Shown here piece after piece: positions 27,501-39,269 of a stretch of DNA of 64,000 nucleotides (its first letter is position 1; each line of letters begins with the position of its first letter). Below the pieces are notes generated by a model. The model ran no database searches and was not told where the DNA came from. It was given only the letters and a program-made list of their open reading frames with translations. Source of the DNA: Auanema rhodensis (lineage: Eukaryota > Nematoda > Chromadorea > Rhabditida > Rhabditidae). The position numbers were made by a program, and so were the translations under genes. The stretch lies in NCBI GenBank assembly GCA_964057225.1, contig OZ059894.1, positions 7,636,131-7,700,130 of the forward strand. Direction: 5' to 3'.

Positions 27501-28944
27501 AAACCAGACCCATGAAAATAGTGAAAAATCATTGACAAATCGAATAAAAAAAATTATAAAACCAAAAGGATTTTGATAATTGCCATGAGAAAATTCGATT
27601 AAAATTAATCTGATATGCCAAATTTTTATTATTTTTCGTTCAAAAATGAAAAGCATTCGATCATGTTTTTCACATTTTAAAGCATAGACATAAGCAGTGC
27701 GGTTGTTGTCACACACAAGTTATGAATTGACAATTTGAAAAACTTTTTTTTTTTGAATTTACTCCAAAAAAAAAATTTATTTTTAAAAATTTAAAAAAGA
27801 AAGACAAATTACCTGTCGAGATCGTTGTTCATATGGATTGGAATAATTATAAAAATTTTCATGAACACTAACTTTCCGACGATCAAACTAAAATAATAAT
27901 ATTATTAGTATTGTTTATATATACCTTCGTAATGTGAAAATGAAAGAGATAAATAAAAATATGGATTATATAGGATGCAACTCACCTTATACGGAAATGA
28001 CGTTCGGGAAGTATTAGAAAAAGTAGTATTATTATTGTTATTGCTTGAATTATCATTATTATTCGTTGTAGAATTATTATTATTATTATTATATTGTTGC
28101 CAGTAATGATCATTTTGGTATGCAGGTTGTTGCTGCTGCTGCTGCTGTTGTTGTTGTTGTTGTTGATTTATTTGATTATGAAAACTATCTTGAGGATAGT
28201 AAGTCTGTGGTTGTGGCTGCCTTTGTGGTTGCGGTGGTGTTTGTTGTTGTTGAGGTGGTTGTTGCTGTTGTTGCTGATGTTGCTGTTCAAGCGGTTGCTG
28301 TGCTCGCTGCTGAGTTCGTTGAGGCTGATGATTAGAAAAAGGCTTAGCAAACATGGAGAAGTTCTAAAACGAGTATATTAGGATACACATAATTCATCTT
28401 AAACAACAAAAAAAAAGTTAATTTACACGATAATAACTTTCTTCTTCTTCAAAACATGAAAAGCATAGTTAAAAGGTAGGTGGGATGAAACAAAACATAT
28501 AAAATCTTACGGTATTCATAGGAGAATCTAGACGAGGTGGAGAAAACTGTCTCTTAGGCTCGTAAATTGGAGGTTGAACGGAATTGTTCTAAAAATAATA
28601 TTATACAAATTAAATTAATATATAAATATATAAAGACAAATAAATTGAATATAAATTTTCCAGAGTAACGTGAAAACTAAGCAGACCTCATAGAAAGAGT
28701 TGCACTGCCGTTCATTCGTTGGAGCATATCCAAAGCTCTGATATCCCGAGCCCGAATTCTGAAAAAAGAAGTATTTTGTGCCAAGTAAAACCACCTCAAT
28801 GCAAAAAAACAAGAACAGAAAACAAATTATCATAATATTAATTTTATTTTACCTTCTGTCCTGTATAGTAGGTTGGATAACATTGAAAAGAAATCGACCG
28901 CCGGGGTGAATCGGCGACTGTATCATAGGTACCCGCCACGATTC
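9600..28944 (-). CDS. saeg-1: ELM2-SANT-C2H2 zinc finger corepressor subunit (SAEG-1/MIDEAS/TRERF1 family)
   Basis: Likely a nuclear scaffold subunit of a class I histone deacetylase complex (MiDAC type). Exons in order: 28944-28853, 28758-28687, 28588-28511, 28363-27986, 27887-27813, 26787-26611, 26356-26241, 18956-18890, 16045-15858, 12305-12185, 11806-11367, 11320-11175, 11105-10834, 10783-10655, 10604-10468, 10395-10269, 10216-10103, 10058-9897, 9850-9755, 9710-9600. All junction phases agree, giving about 1,031 residues without the start exon. Residues near 81-206 are Gln/Asn/Pro-rich. A PEFK/TEFK repeat follows. ELM2 begins near 602 (HINIGSNYQAKVYKWRERE). SANT lies near 710-765 (TYWSPEEIATFQDAI, then TECVEFYYMWKKCCPDDY). 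One C2H2 finger near 898-920 (FHCRLCDKCFEKVKS, then HMKSH) is followed by another Gln-rich stretch. The domain order ELM2, SANT, C2H2 separates it from MIER, MTA and RCOR proteins. The symbol is by family and domain order only. The first exon is uncertain. Confidence 0.85.
10103..10216 (-). CDS. saeg-1: Zinc-finger exon of the corepressor gene
   Basis: The exon ends inside the C2H2 finger; the next exon (10058-9897) supplies its two histidines. The joined finger has Cys-x2-Cys, 12 residues, then His-x3-His, so all four ligands are present. The linker before it is Ala/Pro/Lys-rich (APPKKGAQP). A lone finger after ELM2-SANT is characteristic of the TRERF1/MIDEAS/ZNF541 family. Confidence 0.8.
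10605..10654 (-). other. GC-AG intron of 50 nt
   Basis: The donor reads CAG|gcaagc, not gt. Reading through it meets a stop after two codons (GCA AGC TAA). Splicing to the acceptor tattgtag|GTTGAAG restores the frame with phase 0 on both sides. The strong CAG|GCAAG context is typical of the minor GC-AG class. Confidence 0.75.
10655..11320 (-). CDS. saeg-1: ELM2-SANT core exons of the corepressor gene
   Basis: Three exons (11320-11175, 11105-10834 and 10783-10655) encode the HDAC-recruiting part. ELM2 carries the typical INIG.YQA entry and the LLxxxxGNIEAAxxDLL helical end. SANT has the conserved Trp (TYWSPEE), the KDF segment and the xxxECVEFYYxWKK third helix, followed by a basic stretch (RKLRNLRRKRQ). 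In this family ELM2-SANT binds class I HDACs with inositol phosphate at the interface, and the basic residues fit that. This is family knowledge, not shown here directly. Confidence 0.85.
12306..15857 (-). other. Large intron (3.55 kb) of the corepressor gene
   Basis: It lies between exons joined in matching phase (2 nt out, 1 nt in). No exon is confirmed inside. A G+C-richer block at about 14440-15250 has open minus-strand frames (for example 15023-15241, with a Ser/Thr-rich stretch) but no good donor and acceptor pair. It could be a cassette exon or regulatory DNA. A short hairpin sits at 13894-13913. Confidence 0.6.
13894..13913. repeat. Short perfect hairpin (8-bp stem, 4-nt loop)
   Basis: ctgctgca and tgcagcag flank gact. 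It is G+C-rich in an AT-rich intron. No function can be assigned, and it is too short for a microRNA precursor on its own. Confidence 0.45.
16046..18889 (-). other. Large intron (2.84 kb) of the corepressor gene
   Basis: Flanking exons join in phase 0. Inside are a G+C-richer block at about 17220-17540 with an 18-bp perfect palindrome (17343-17360), a purine-rich tract at about 17566-17790, and AT repeats near 16810-16860 and 18495-18530. No exon is seen. Confidence 0.6.
17343..17360. repeat. 18-bp perfect palindrome
   Basis: aagagcctgcaggctctt reads the same on both strands and contains an SbfI-like CCTGCAGG core. It lies in an intron. It could be a dimeric protein site, or chance. Confidence 0.5.
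20871..20893. repeat. (GAT)n microsatellite
   Basis: Seven to eight tandem ATG/GAT units in an intron. Confidence 0.8.
22175..22220. repeat. (AAT)n microsatellite, interrupted
   Basis: Tandem AAT units with two interruptions, in an intron. Confidence 0.8.
24075..24088. promoter_or_regulatory. Paired E-boxes with 2-nt spacing
   Basis: CACGTG-tt-CACGTG, flanked by at on both sides, so the whole unit is almost palindromic. The spacing puts two bHLH sites on nearly the same helical face, less than one turn apart. It sits in the 7.3-kb intron. A regulatory role is inference. Confidence 0.3.
26668..26765 (-). repeat. Coding 12-bp minisatellite (PEFK/TEFK repeat)
   Basis: About eight units of 12 bp within exon 26611-26787, each encoding a tetrapeptide of the form (P/T)-(E/D)-F-K. 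The first units carry Pro and the last three carry Thr, as if two sub-blocks expanded separately. Codons vary within units (GAG/GAA, TTC/TTT), so the repeat is not fresh or the protein sequence is under selection. Confidence 0.8.
27986..28363 (-). CDS. saeg-1: Gln/Asn-rich exon of the corepressor gene
   Basis: 126 codons, phase 0 at both ends. Starts NFSMFAKPFSNHQ, then Gln-Pro-rich segments, an uninterrupted run of about 11 Gln (CAA then CAG codons, 28126-28165), and an Asn-rich end (AAT runs near 28029-28092). Such low-complexity prion-like segments are common in nuclear scaffold proteins. The CAA/CAG mix implies a long-standing repeat. Confidence 0.8.
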
Positions 28945-29425
28945 CTATAAAAGAAAGTATCAGTTAATTAAAATAAAGAAAGAAAAAAAGATATTAAGAG
29001 GCTTCAAATACGAAAAAAAAATTATATGGGAGAATATAGTAGAAAGGAGGTGAATATACATATATAATACAGGTAAGACAAATCATATGAAAATGACATG
29101 AATAAAGAAATATAAAATGATAGAATTTAAATAAAAAGAAATTTTTTTTCTACTAATGGTATCGTGAAAAAAAAATAAAGCTGAAAGCTGTGATGAATGA
29201 GCTTGAGTTCAGCATACGAATGCTAGAAAAAAAGAATGAATATTCAATTTGCCAATGAAAGAAACAATTGCAAAACAAAATAAAATGAGTTGGCAAACAC
29301 TGATTGCCAGAAATGGAATGAAAACATTTTAAAAATCATAGAATATTAGTGATTAGGCTTCAATCACAATTCATATTCCTCATAACTACACCATCAAATC
29401 GTCCGCCCATTAGACCGTGTTAGAC

Positions 29426-29462
29426 GTTTCTCCCTAGATTTCTTTGGCCCCTTCACATTCAT
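29426..29462 (-). CDS. Candidate first exon A of the corepressor gene
   Basis: ATG followed by a basic peptide (MNVKGPKKSREK) and a gtctaac donor that leaves 1 nt, as the 28944 exon requires. The Lys/Arg-rich start resembles a nuclear localisation signal. It competes with the candidates at 30107-30119 and 36308-36344. Transcript data are needed to decide. Confidence 0.3.
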
Positions 29463-30106
29463 TGTTGTCGAATATAGAGAACAGTATGGTAGTTTGTCGA
29501 CAAATGGAGAAATGACCGTATATATGAATTGAATTCAAAAGAATGAAAATGAAATTTGTCATAGAAGTTAGCTGATGAGAAAAGGCTATGAGACGGTTAC
29601 GTTAATTGAAAAAATGCTTGTCAAGCCGACTGGGGAACAAAGAAGAAAAGAAAATGGAATTGTCATATGCATGATATGATGGCATGAGAATCATAATCAC
29701 AAGGAGTAGAAAAGGAAAAAGCAACATTCCGTTTGAAAGCAAGTAAATAAGAAAAAAAAATCTTGAAACAAGCAAATACAATTAGACAAACACGACCAAG
29801 GTGCACACAATCTTAAGATGAACGATTTCATACTACACATACAGAAGCGACGGATCTAAGACATAACAGGATAAAATGAATTTGCTTGTCTAACACACAA
29901 TATAACAATTTAAATGAATTAGAGATTTTTTTTATTTTCAATTTAATTGAAGTAAAATTATTGCAGAGCTCACGCGTAATTGTCCCTAATTCGCACTTGC
30001 GAACTTCGTTAACAATGGGAAAAAATTTAAAAAAAAAATAGTAAATACCATTACTTAACATAAACATAATAAATGTTTAAAAAAAAGAAGACTAATGGTT
30101 GCGTAC

Positions 30107-30119
30107 GGGGTTTAGGCAT
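30107..30119 (-). CDS. Candidate first exon B of the corepressor gene
   Basis: Short ATG exon (MPKP plus 1 nt) ending at a good gtacgc donor, in the phase needed by the 28944 exon. It lies in a G+C-richer island (30085-30330) that could be a promoter region. Confidence 0.2.
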
Positions 30120-33100
30120 GGCGATGAGCAAATATGTCAAGTGTTGCTTCTCACCGAGAAAACAGAGTTTGTGAATGTTAAAAGATGATTTTATCACTAA
30201 TGCTTCTACTAACTGTCACTACACCTTAGTACGCTTCTAATACAATGGTGCTGTTTTTACAGGCCGACAGCAGCAACACCCGCAACAGTAACGACAAGAA
30301 CGATGGTTCAGATGTTGATGACATATAAGTGACCAAAGATAGAAAATGAAATTTCAGAATCAATGAAGATTATTAGAAAAGAAGTGGAATATATTCTAAT
30401 TATAATCAATAACAGCAAAATAGAAATGTTGTTTGAATTATGAAGCTTTATGACTCTGTCCTTCTAGTCTGAGTTGAATGGAAAAAAATGGAGCCCGAAA
30501 GAATGAACAAAACTCTCTTCTGATTCTATCATCATTCAAATAAACTCTTTTTCTCTGTCAATCTCTTTGTCTACATTATTTTTTGCCTTGCTCCTTATCA
30601 TATAGTGGCGTATGCGTATAGATGGAGACATTTTCAATGATAATTTTAAAAGAGAATTTGTAAGAAGAGAGAGAAAATAAAACATAAGAAAAAGATAGGG
30701 AGAAAGAAAAGAAACGAAAGAGAGAATTATGAGAAAGAAATGGATTGAGAGATAAAGGATAGCGAGATAAAGAACAAGATGGATGCCTTAATTTGGTCAT
30801 CTGTAATGCAAAATGAAACATTATTTTAAAGAATTGTCAATAAATGTTGAATGTTAAGAGGATTAATAAGTGAGACAGGTGAAATATTACCAATATTCCA
30901 AATTCTATGAAGTTTAATAACATAAAAAGTTGTAAATAAGGGGAATGAAACATTTTCATATACGATAACATACTGATGAATCAAAATACAAATCATTTTT
31001 TGATTTCTTGAGCTACTGTAATGTAAAAAATTGTCTCTTTGAACTCAGTAAAAGATAACAAAAACAGTTTAAACGAATTTAGAGACTTGGGTGTTATCGA
31101 TAAAAAGATAAAAAATTTTCTCTTGGCCAAGAACAAGAAAAGTAAAAAAGAGTGAAGGGGAGAGTGAGAGAAAAAGAACTGAAATGAAAACGACTTTTCG
31201 TTTGGCAGACAGATAGGTAAAAAGAAAAAGATAGCACAAATGAACTAAAGAGAAAGAGAAAGAGAGAACCAAATACCTCCGACAGAAAACTTTTTTTGTC
31301 TCCCAAATTTCTTCAGCTTTTTACTCTGGCAGATCAGGTTTTCGACAGTTTTCGGGAGCCAAAATTTGAAAATAGGCAGCTTATTCATAATTGGATAGCC
31401 AGAGCAATATTCTCAAACTGTGAAAAATAAAAAAAGTATAAATACAAAAACCCAAAATTTCAAAAAATATCAATTTTTCTGTAGTTTTTATTCTCAGTTA
31501 TCATCTGGTCTCGAAAACAAAGAATTGATGCAAAAGGCAATAAGAAAGTGAAAAGAATAACAACCTAAATGAAAGTTGTTGAAGATTTGTAAAGATAAAA
31601 AAGGTTAGAAGACCTTTAAAACACGAATAAAATGTTGGACTGAAAGAAAAAAATATTTGTTGCATTATGAAAAACACGATGTAATGATGTAAGAGATATA
31701 TTATATTGTGAAGTTATAGTTAAGAATTGGAAATGAACAAGAGGAAGTTCAGAGAGTTTTCAGTAGTTTTAGTTTCTTTGTTCGGCAGCGATGAAGGGAT
31801 CGACGTACTCAGATTTTCAAAAACGTAGACAAATAAAGTATCAGATAGCCATAGAATATTAAGAATTCTTCTTCTGTTTAAGAATTGAAAATAGAAGAAG
31901 TAGACGGAAAATTGAGAAGAAAATTATAAAAAAGGAGAGAGAAAGAAAAAAAAATGTAGTTAGTTACATATGTATATTATATATTATATATCCATACATG
32001 AGGCAAAAATTATTTCTATAATTCATTGAATATTATATGAAAATGGCAATAGAAGTAAAATATCGACTCAAAAAAATTAAACAAATTTCAAAGAAATCGG
32101 TAAAAGTTATAACTATTATCATCTAATGCACAAAGTATTGTTGATTATAACATGTGAAGTAATAATAGAAGTATTGAACACGAAGAGAGAGAGAGAGAAA
32201 GAGAGAGAAAGAGATACAGCACATGAACAACTGAAAATGAAAAAGGTGGGACTAGGAAGGAGATGGAAGAAGAAGAAGTAGAAGAAGGGATGGCACTTTG
32301 ATATACTTGTTGATAATTTTATAACAAGATGAAGTAGTAGGCAAAGAAATAGAAATCGACGACTGAGATGAAAACGAAATCGACCAGAAATGAGAAGGAA
32401 AACAGAATGAAAACATACACAAAAACATGAAACGACTGATGTTTAAAGGTAGCATAAAGCATTAACATATGGAAATAAGATGAATAGCGGTAGCAAAGTA
32501 GCGAAGAACAACCGTTCATTATGTTTCTAAAAATAAAAATGATTTCAGTTGTTCACATGAATGCGTACGAAAGCTTATGTAATATTGATAAGATGACGAT
32601 GATGACAGAAGAACTAACAATGATTACGATCACATAATGTATGAAATCTGTCTTTGATTATTGAATTTTATTTTAGATATCGATAATTCTCTTTCTAATT
32701 TGCACTTTATAGGTAGTATCGATAGGCTTCTATCAAAAGGAAATATTATAGTGGCTAGAGAACCTGATAAACTTGTATATTCAAGTTGTCTGGCAGATTA
32801 TAGTGATAACTTCAAAGGATTGTAGAATTACGAATACGAGAATAAGAATACAAAATAGTTAGAAGGCTTTTCGAATACAAGGATCAGAAGCATGTTTTCA
32901 GTTCATTTGGATTAGAGAAAATCGCAATAATGAGAGTATATTTGAAGGGAAAGACAGATTCGAAGTAAAAAAATATAAGAGAATTTGAAGAAAAAATTCA
33001 AATTCAAATCGTATGTCTTGATAGTATCGTTGGCGGATGAAGTTGACGAGAAATTTTTCAGAGAACCACAGCATTAGAGATATGTTATTAGAGATGGCCT

Positions 33101-35660
33101 CACTAGCAATCAAAACCGGTATTATGATTATGATGAAAGCGATCAGAAATAGAAAAAAATTAAAATATAAAAGAAAAAAAGCTTTGTTTAAGAGAGAGAG
33201 AGAGAGACAGTTTAATAGAGTTGACATAACATAATGACTCCGCAAGTAATTTAACAACCTTATTATGATCTGCTATATAGTGACTAAATGAAATACTTGT
33301 GAACATCACGTGAAATACAGTCACTGATGCTCTTCAGTGAAAGCAGTTCAAGATGTTTTTAAAATTTTTTTATTATTTTACTTATCGTGGTTGATACAAT
33401 CATCACTTTTGATTATTAGTATCTCTCCATGTCCGTCCAAAAACCTTCAGCTGCTTTCTTTCTCTTCTACCCTCTCATGTTCATTTCAATCATCAGACAG
33501 AGCAATACTTCGTAGAGAGAATACAAAATAAAATAAATAAAAGGTCAAATAAATTACGTAAAACACTTGACGAACACTAGAATGGCATCTGGTATAAGCA
33601 GTGAAAAATTGGATAAAGATTGTAAAATTATTGACATTCTTGAAGTATAAAGAGAAATATGTATGATGAGAATGATCAGAAAAAAAAACTTAGTGGAAAT
33701 ACTATCAAATAAGGTGAACATGATGAAGATGAAGATGATAGTATTATGAAGAACATATCAATGATAGATAAATTCATATACGATGACCTGTTTATCTCAA
33801 GTTATTTCTTTTTTTTTTGAAAAACATCGATGTGTAAGTAGGAAGAGTGTCGTAAGAAGATGATAATAATAGTTACAACATCCATATTTAGCTTATAGAT
33901 AATAATGAATTTTAATAATAAGAGTAGATAAACCTTATTGTGATGTTAAGTGTGATTTTCTCAGAAACACACAGAAAAATCAAAGAAAAGAAAAGACAAT
34001 CAAAAGTCTTATCTGAAGTCAGTCAAAAGGACATTACTATTAAGTGTGACCAGTAGAGAAATTTAATGAAATAATCGAAGTAAACAGCCTAAAACTGCCA
34101 CTACTAGCAATCTTTATTTGAAAAATTGAGAATGAATCGGGTTAAAGAAGAAACACAACAGGACAAAAATACATGAGAAAGAGAGAGAGAGATAAAAGAC
34201 AGGATGAGAGAGGAAGAGAGTAAATGTGATAGAGCAGCAAAGTTAAAATTTGAAAAGATAGTAAGAACGCTGAAAGAAATTCGATAAAACGAAGATATAA
34301 GCAACTTTTATTATTTTGAGCATCAAAGGATAAAAAGTTTTTTAATATTGGTCAGAGTAACTCAAGAAAATAAAAAAATTTTCTTGAAAATAAATTCGAA
34401 ATTGGTCTGAAAAAAAAAAGAAAAACAAGACTAGAAACAACTCAAGAAGTATTTGTGAAAACACAGTACTCTGCCGTTGTCTATTAACCGTTTTCTTTAA
34501 AAAGAACTTTTTCTTACTATGTATTACTACTTAGGGATGATTTGGAGAAGCCACATACACAAACACAGGCACACAATACATACACATTGTCTTTATATAT
34601 CCATTTTCTTCGTTATAAAGAAGATAACAGTTGGGAAATTCAGAACAGAAAATTAAAAATGATGTTTTTGGTTTCACAGCTTACAGCAATATGACAAATT
34701 TATAAACAGAGTCTCAGATCTATTCCTATCATATTCAGCCATCATACAAGCTATTTGAGCAGAAAAACAGTTTTATAAAAAAAAGCTGAAATAATTTGTA
34801 AGTTTTCATCAAAAATGAGCTGAAGAAAAAAGAAAATTAAGTATAAAACTGGCAAATCTGAAAACAAAATTCAGCAATTGTTCAATCATATGCATGACTG
34901 GTGTGAAAAAGAAGTTGAAGACAAAAATTAAGTGAAAAATAAATATTTTTTGGCAATCAAATTGGTACAGAAACTGTGTGAATGTGAGCTTATACGATAT
35001 TGCTGGATAATATCGATGCTTATCTGCAGGATTTCACATTTTTCATTTGTTGAGAAGTTCGATACAACGAGTCATAGTTTTACGTTAGATAAACGTAAAA
35101 AGGGACAAGATGAGAAAGATAGAAATGACATGGAACGAAGGTGACATCTTTAATTAGAAAAATAATATAATTAAAAGAAAAAAAGAAATAGAGAGAAAGA
35201 AGACGAAAAAAAAAAGAATTAGAACATAGATTATAGATGATGATCTTAACAACATTAAAAGAAATGATAAAGAAAATGGAATAAAATGCATATAATGAAA
35301 CAATAAAACATGGAGAATAGTATGGGTAACAAATAATTTTCAAGAGCACTACAAATGATTGTGAGGGAAGAAGTTTGAAAGTGTTGCCTTGCAATATGAA
35401 AAGAAAAGAGCTTATGAGAGAGTCTGATAGAAAAAGAAGGCACAAACGAAAAGTGAGAATAAGAAAAAGATGAAAAGAGGAATATAAAGAATAGCAGAAA
35501 GAGAGAGAGAGAGAGAAAGGAAGGAGGGAAATGATATACTAGAATGCAGTATCGTAATGAAGATTGGCCATCAAATTTTTTTTCAATTAAGTGCAAAGCA
35601 CAATAAATTTTTTGTGTGTTTATGCATGTGTTTTTGTTTTTTTTTTGCAAAAACAGCAAC

Positions 35661-35664
<4 letters not shown>

Positions 35665-35757
<93 letters not shown>
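35665..35757. repeat. (AT)46 microsatellite
   Basis: 93 bp of uninterrupted AT dinucleotides, the longest perfect simple repeat in the window. It can form cruciforms and probably varies in length between individuals. It creates spurious Ile-Tyr repeat frames on both strands. Confidence 0.95.
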
Positions 35758-35758
<1 letters not shown>

Positions 35759-36307
35759 CTACAATAAATATATAGAAATATGTTTCAAATCGTGACGATG
35801 GCAACAGATAATGAACATAGATTCACACAAAATATGCTTCTGATACTCTAAACAACTGCTTGTTTTTCTTGATGATATTCGTAGTACTCGAGCGGGGGGT
35901 AATGGCAAAGAATATGAAGAAAAAGTTTGAAAAAGCCAAACGAAATTGTAATTTGATTACATCATCACCAGGGAAAAATGTGTTCATGGAAGCTTCATAA
36001 CGGTTTTTGGGAAAGCATCTAAACAATCAAAAATGGCACAGGGAGCTTCTAAAAATTCATAAGAATTTGGGTAGACTCCAAAGAGACAGGGAACACACAC
36101 ACACACATACACAAATACACACACAAACCCCTCACCACGTGTCAAAATAGCAAAGTTTTCAACAGTTTTCAATATTTCATGCGGAAAAAAAAGAGTAAAC
36201 GAACTATTCGGAGAGAAAGAGATTGTGAGTGAAAAAAAAAGAAAAGGGTGGGTTAGTTCATTTTTTTTCTTTGAACAGATGGTTTTGCCTTTTGAGAAGA
36301 TGCTTGC

Positions 36308-36344
36308 CTGTTTGCCGAAACCATTCAACATCAGCCCCAGCCAT
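36308..36344 (-). CDS. Candidate first exon C of the corepressor gene
   Basis: ATG in good context (aaaaATGG), peptide MAGADVEWFRQT plus 1 nt, ending at CAG|gcaagc. That is the same GC donor that the gene uses at 10654. The phase fits the 28944 exon. If real, the first intron is about 7.4 kb. Confidence 0.25.
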
Positions 36345-36586
36345 TTTTCTCGGCTGTTTAGCTTTCTTGAGATTTTACTTTGACAACATTCAGAAATTAG
36401 ACGAGATGCTGAAAATTTTCTGAAATGATGCAGAATGCAGAAAGCCCTCTGTCAACAAACAAAATTTTCAATTATGTAAATCTCACTACTACTCGCAGTT
36501 TATTCTATATATTCAATAAGAAGTAGTTGAACAGAAGCAAATTTAAAAATGAAAGCAAATGTCATACATTTGAGAAGAAAATAATG

Positions 36587-36830
36587 AGAAGATTGAATAA
36601 AAAAAAGAAAGAAGGAATAAAAGGAGATCTAGATTCAGTCAGAGCAAGAGATCAAGCAAGAGGATGTCGGAAAAGATAGAACAAGGAAGAGACCAAATGG
36701 TAGTCTGAATGAAGTCGGAAAAGAAGTATGTAAGTTAGAAAATAAGAGAGTAAGATATAGAGAGAAAGAGAAACGAAGATAGAGAAATAGAGAAAGTTGA
36801 TGTAGGAGTAAAAAGAAAAGAAAAGAAGTA
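36587..36830. repeat. Purine-rich tract
   Basis: The plus strand is strongly purine-biased for about 240 bp (many aga, gaa and gag units). This is one of more than a dozen such tracts in 1-53 kb, all with the purines on the plus strand. Confidence 0.7.
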
Positions 36831-39251
36831 TTCATTGAGTGAACACAGAGAATTTGAACGATGTCAGCGGAAGTCTGATTCTTATTATGATGATGACGTG
36901 AACTTATTAATGCTACTTTTAGTCGAAGAAATATAAAAAAAGATGAAGAAGATGAAGACAAGAGTGAGTTAGTTGAAGAGAATGTAGAGAAAATGGAAAC
37001 AAGACACAAGACGACAGACAACATTGCTGCCTAGTATAAAGAGAAATATGCAACAAGTGAAAGAGGGCGAGAGAGTGAATTTCTCGGAGAGTTCGGCATG
37101 CTTTCCGGGTCTAAAAATGTGCCAAAAACGCTGTGAATGTTTGTAATGAGAAAATCGTGATGTTAATAAGAAGAAATTAGCTGAATATTTAGAGTGATGA
37201 GTTACTATTTCCTTAATTTAATTTTGTCTTGAAAGCTATTAGTATAATAAACTTATCTATTTTTTTATGTGGTGATAAAGTGAAAAAAATAGAAAAAAAG
37301 AGCTATGTATGAGAAAGAAAGAAAGAAAAGAAAGAAAGAGTAGGAGTTTAGAAAAACATTAAAGAAAAGCTTTAAGACTTTTTGTGTTGCTTGAAGAACA
37401 GGAAGAATATCCACGCAGATCCATTCTTAACATGGTTTTCTTGAGAAAACATTGAGCATGAATGTAGTAGTAGAGTGTCAACGCAGAAAAAAAAAGAGAA
37501 TACAACTAGAAACTACATGTGCGTAGGTCCTTCAGCACAACAACTTTTTTGACTCTTTTAGTTAAGTGAAGCTACTTTCAGCTTATTTTAAAAAAATTTG
37601 TTAACTACTACCACGTCTTTCAGTCAACTAAATCTTTAGTATCTTTCTCCGCTCATCGTTTTTTCCTCTTACAGCTGGGAATGTCAGATTGTTCTTCCAT
37701 AAATGTTAAAGATAATTGTCTCAGATTGCAATGAGCTGAATGAAGATGATAGAAAAAAGATGACCTTTTTATGTAGTTCATGATCAATTTCACATCAAAC
37801 ACCCTTTACAGCTGACTAAGCTTGATCCAAATAAATCAAAATCTTTAAGTGAAATGACGAATAACGAAAAACCCTTTCAAATCCAGAACAATACCGAGTG
37901 AAATTATTGTTTTTGATTGTTTAAGATATGCTTAGACGACAGCAACAGAATATAGAAGAAGTGCATCTGAATAACGCATGGTCGCCAGGGACTTATTATT
38001 CTGAAAAAGACAAATGAGTCACCAATTCGGCAATTGAATACAGATTTCAAGCTTATTATAAAATGAAAATGATGCAGCGAAAACGAAGTTTGTAACAAGT
38101 TCAAACAATTCGATGAGGTTTGGAGGTAATCCAATTTCGTAAATACATATTGCAAGTTGGATGATAAATAATTTCAAACAAATGAAAAGCTTGTCCGAAG
38201 CGTGTGGGCAAGGACAACATCTAACCTAGAAATCCAACCACTCTTTGCGATAATCATGGAAAAATAAAATTCGTTTTTAGTCAATTCACGTGGGTCACGT
38301 AAAGATAAATGATGATATAAATATTTTAAGATGTTAAAGCTTATGTTATGAATATAAGACAAGTCAGAAAAATATTTGAATATATAGCATATAAAATGAC
38401 AAGAATGAATAAGAAAACGGAAAAAAGTCATTGGATAAAATGATAAATAACTCGAAATGTTTCTTTATTTCTGTCATATATGGATAAGAAAGAAGTGCAA
38501 AAATTCGAAAATTTAGCCGTTGTGTTAGCTTGACGACAAAAGACCAAAAAATCGGATAGAAAAGTGACAAGCAAAAAGAAGAATAAGAAGAAAAGAACGT
38601 AGAAGAAGATACCGAAAAAAAACGTAACCAGGTGAGACTTTTCATTGCATATTCTGGAAGAAAACAAAAGAGTTGCTAACAAACGCGAAGTCCATAAAAA
38701 CTACATCAGCAAGCTGTTGATGCTTTAGGCTCACTAAATAATAAGAGATATTTTGGCTACATCTTTACACTTTCAAGGGCTAACTTTGTAGTTCTTTTTT
38801 TACCCCTTTTTCTCGAAAGTTCAGTTGAAAACAAGGAGTAAGGGAGGAAAGAACGATTGGTTTGCAAATCAAAAGTGCCCTAGGGCATGATCTACATAGC
38901 CGAAACATAAGACATTCAGCAGGGAAAAGAGAAAAATATTAGGAAAAATGTCTCAATATGGTTTGAAACGAGATGAATGGGTTATGCATCAGATGCTGCT
39001 TTGTTAGCTATTTTTGATTGTCAGGTTGATTGAACATGCTTCTACAAGAGAGTATGAGAAAAGGAGGAGAATCAGAAGAGCTTGCTAGCTAGAAATTCAG
39101 CTAGCATGGCTAACACTTTGTCATATTTCAATAGAATAAAAGGAAAACCGTCTTAAATGATTTTGATCATATCAGTTCAGTTAGATTATTCATTTTCTGC
39201 CTTTTTTAAAACGTAATGTGTCATAGCTCAGGATAGATTCAGAGATATGAC

Positions 39252-39269
39252 GTCATCTAGCTAGATGAC
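39252..39269. repeat. 18-bp perfect palindrome
   Basis: gtcatctagctagatgac is self-complementary. A second inverted pair (gctagct and agctagc) lies 150 bp upstream near 39084-39105. No known site is recognised. Confidence 0.5.

Noticed and set aside
28094-28381. Plus-strand Leu- and Val-rich ORFs
   Set aside because: Antisense shadows of the Gln/Asn-rich exon of the corepressor gene.
30119-30325. Plus-strand mini-gene (MAMSKYVKCC...) spliced to a tttttacag acceptor
   Set aside because: The donor is weak and the product would be about 25 residues. The same island fits better as a promoter or first-exon region for the minus-strand gene.
35557-35804. Ile-Tyr repeat ORFs on both strands
   Set aside because: Direct products of the (AT)46 microsatellite.
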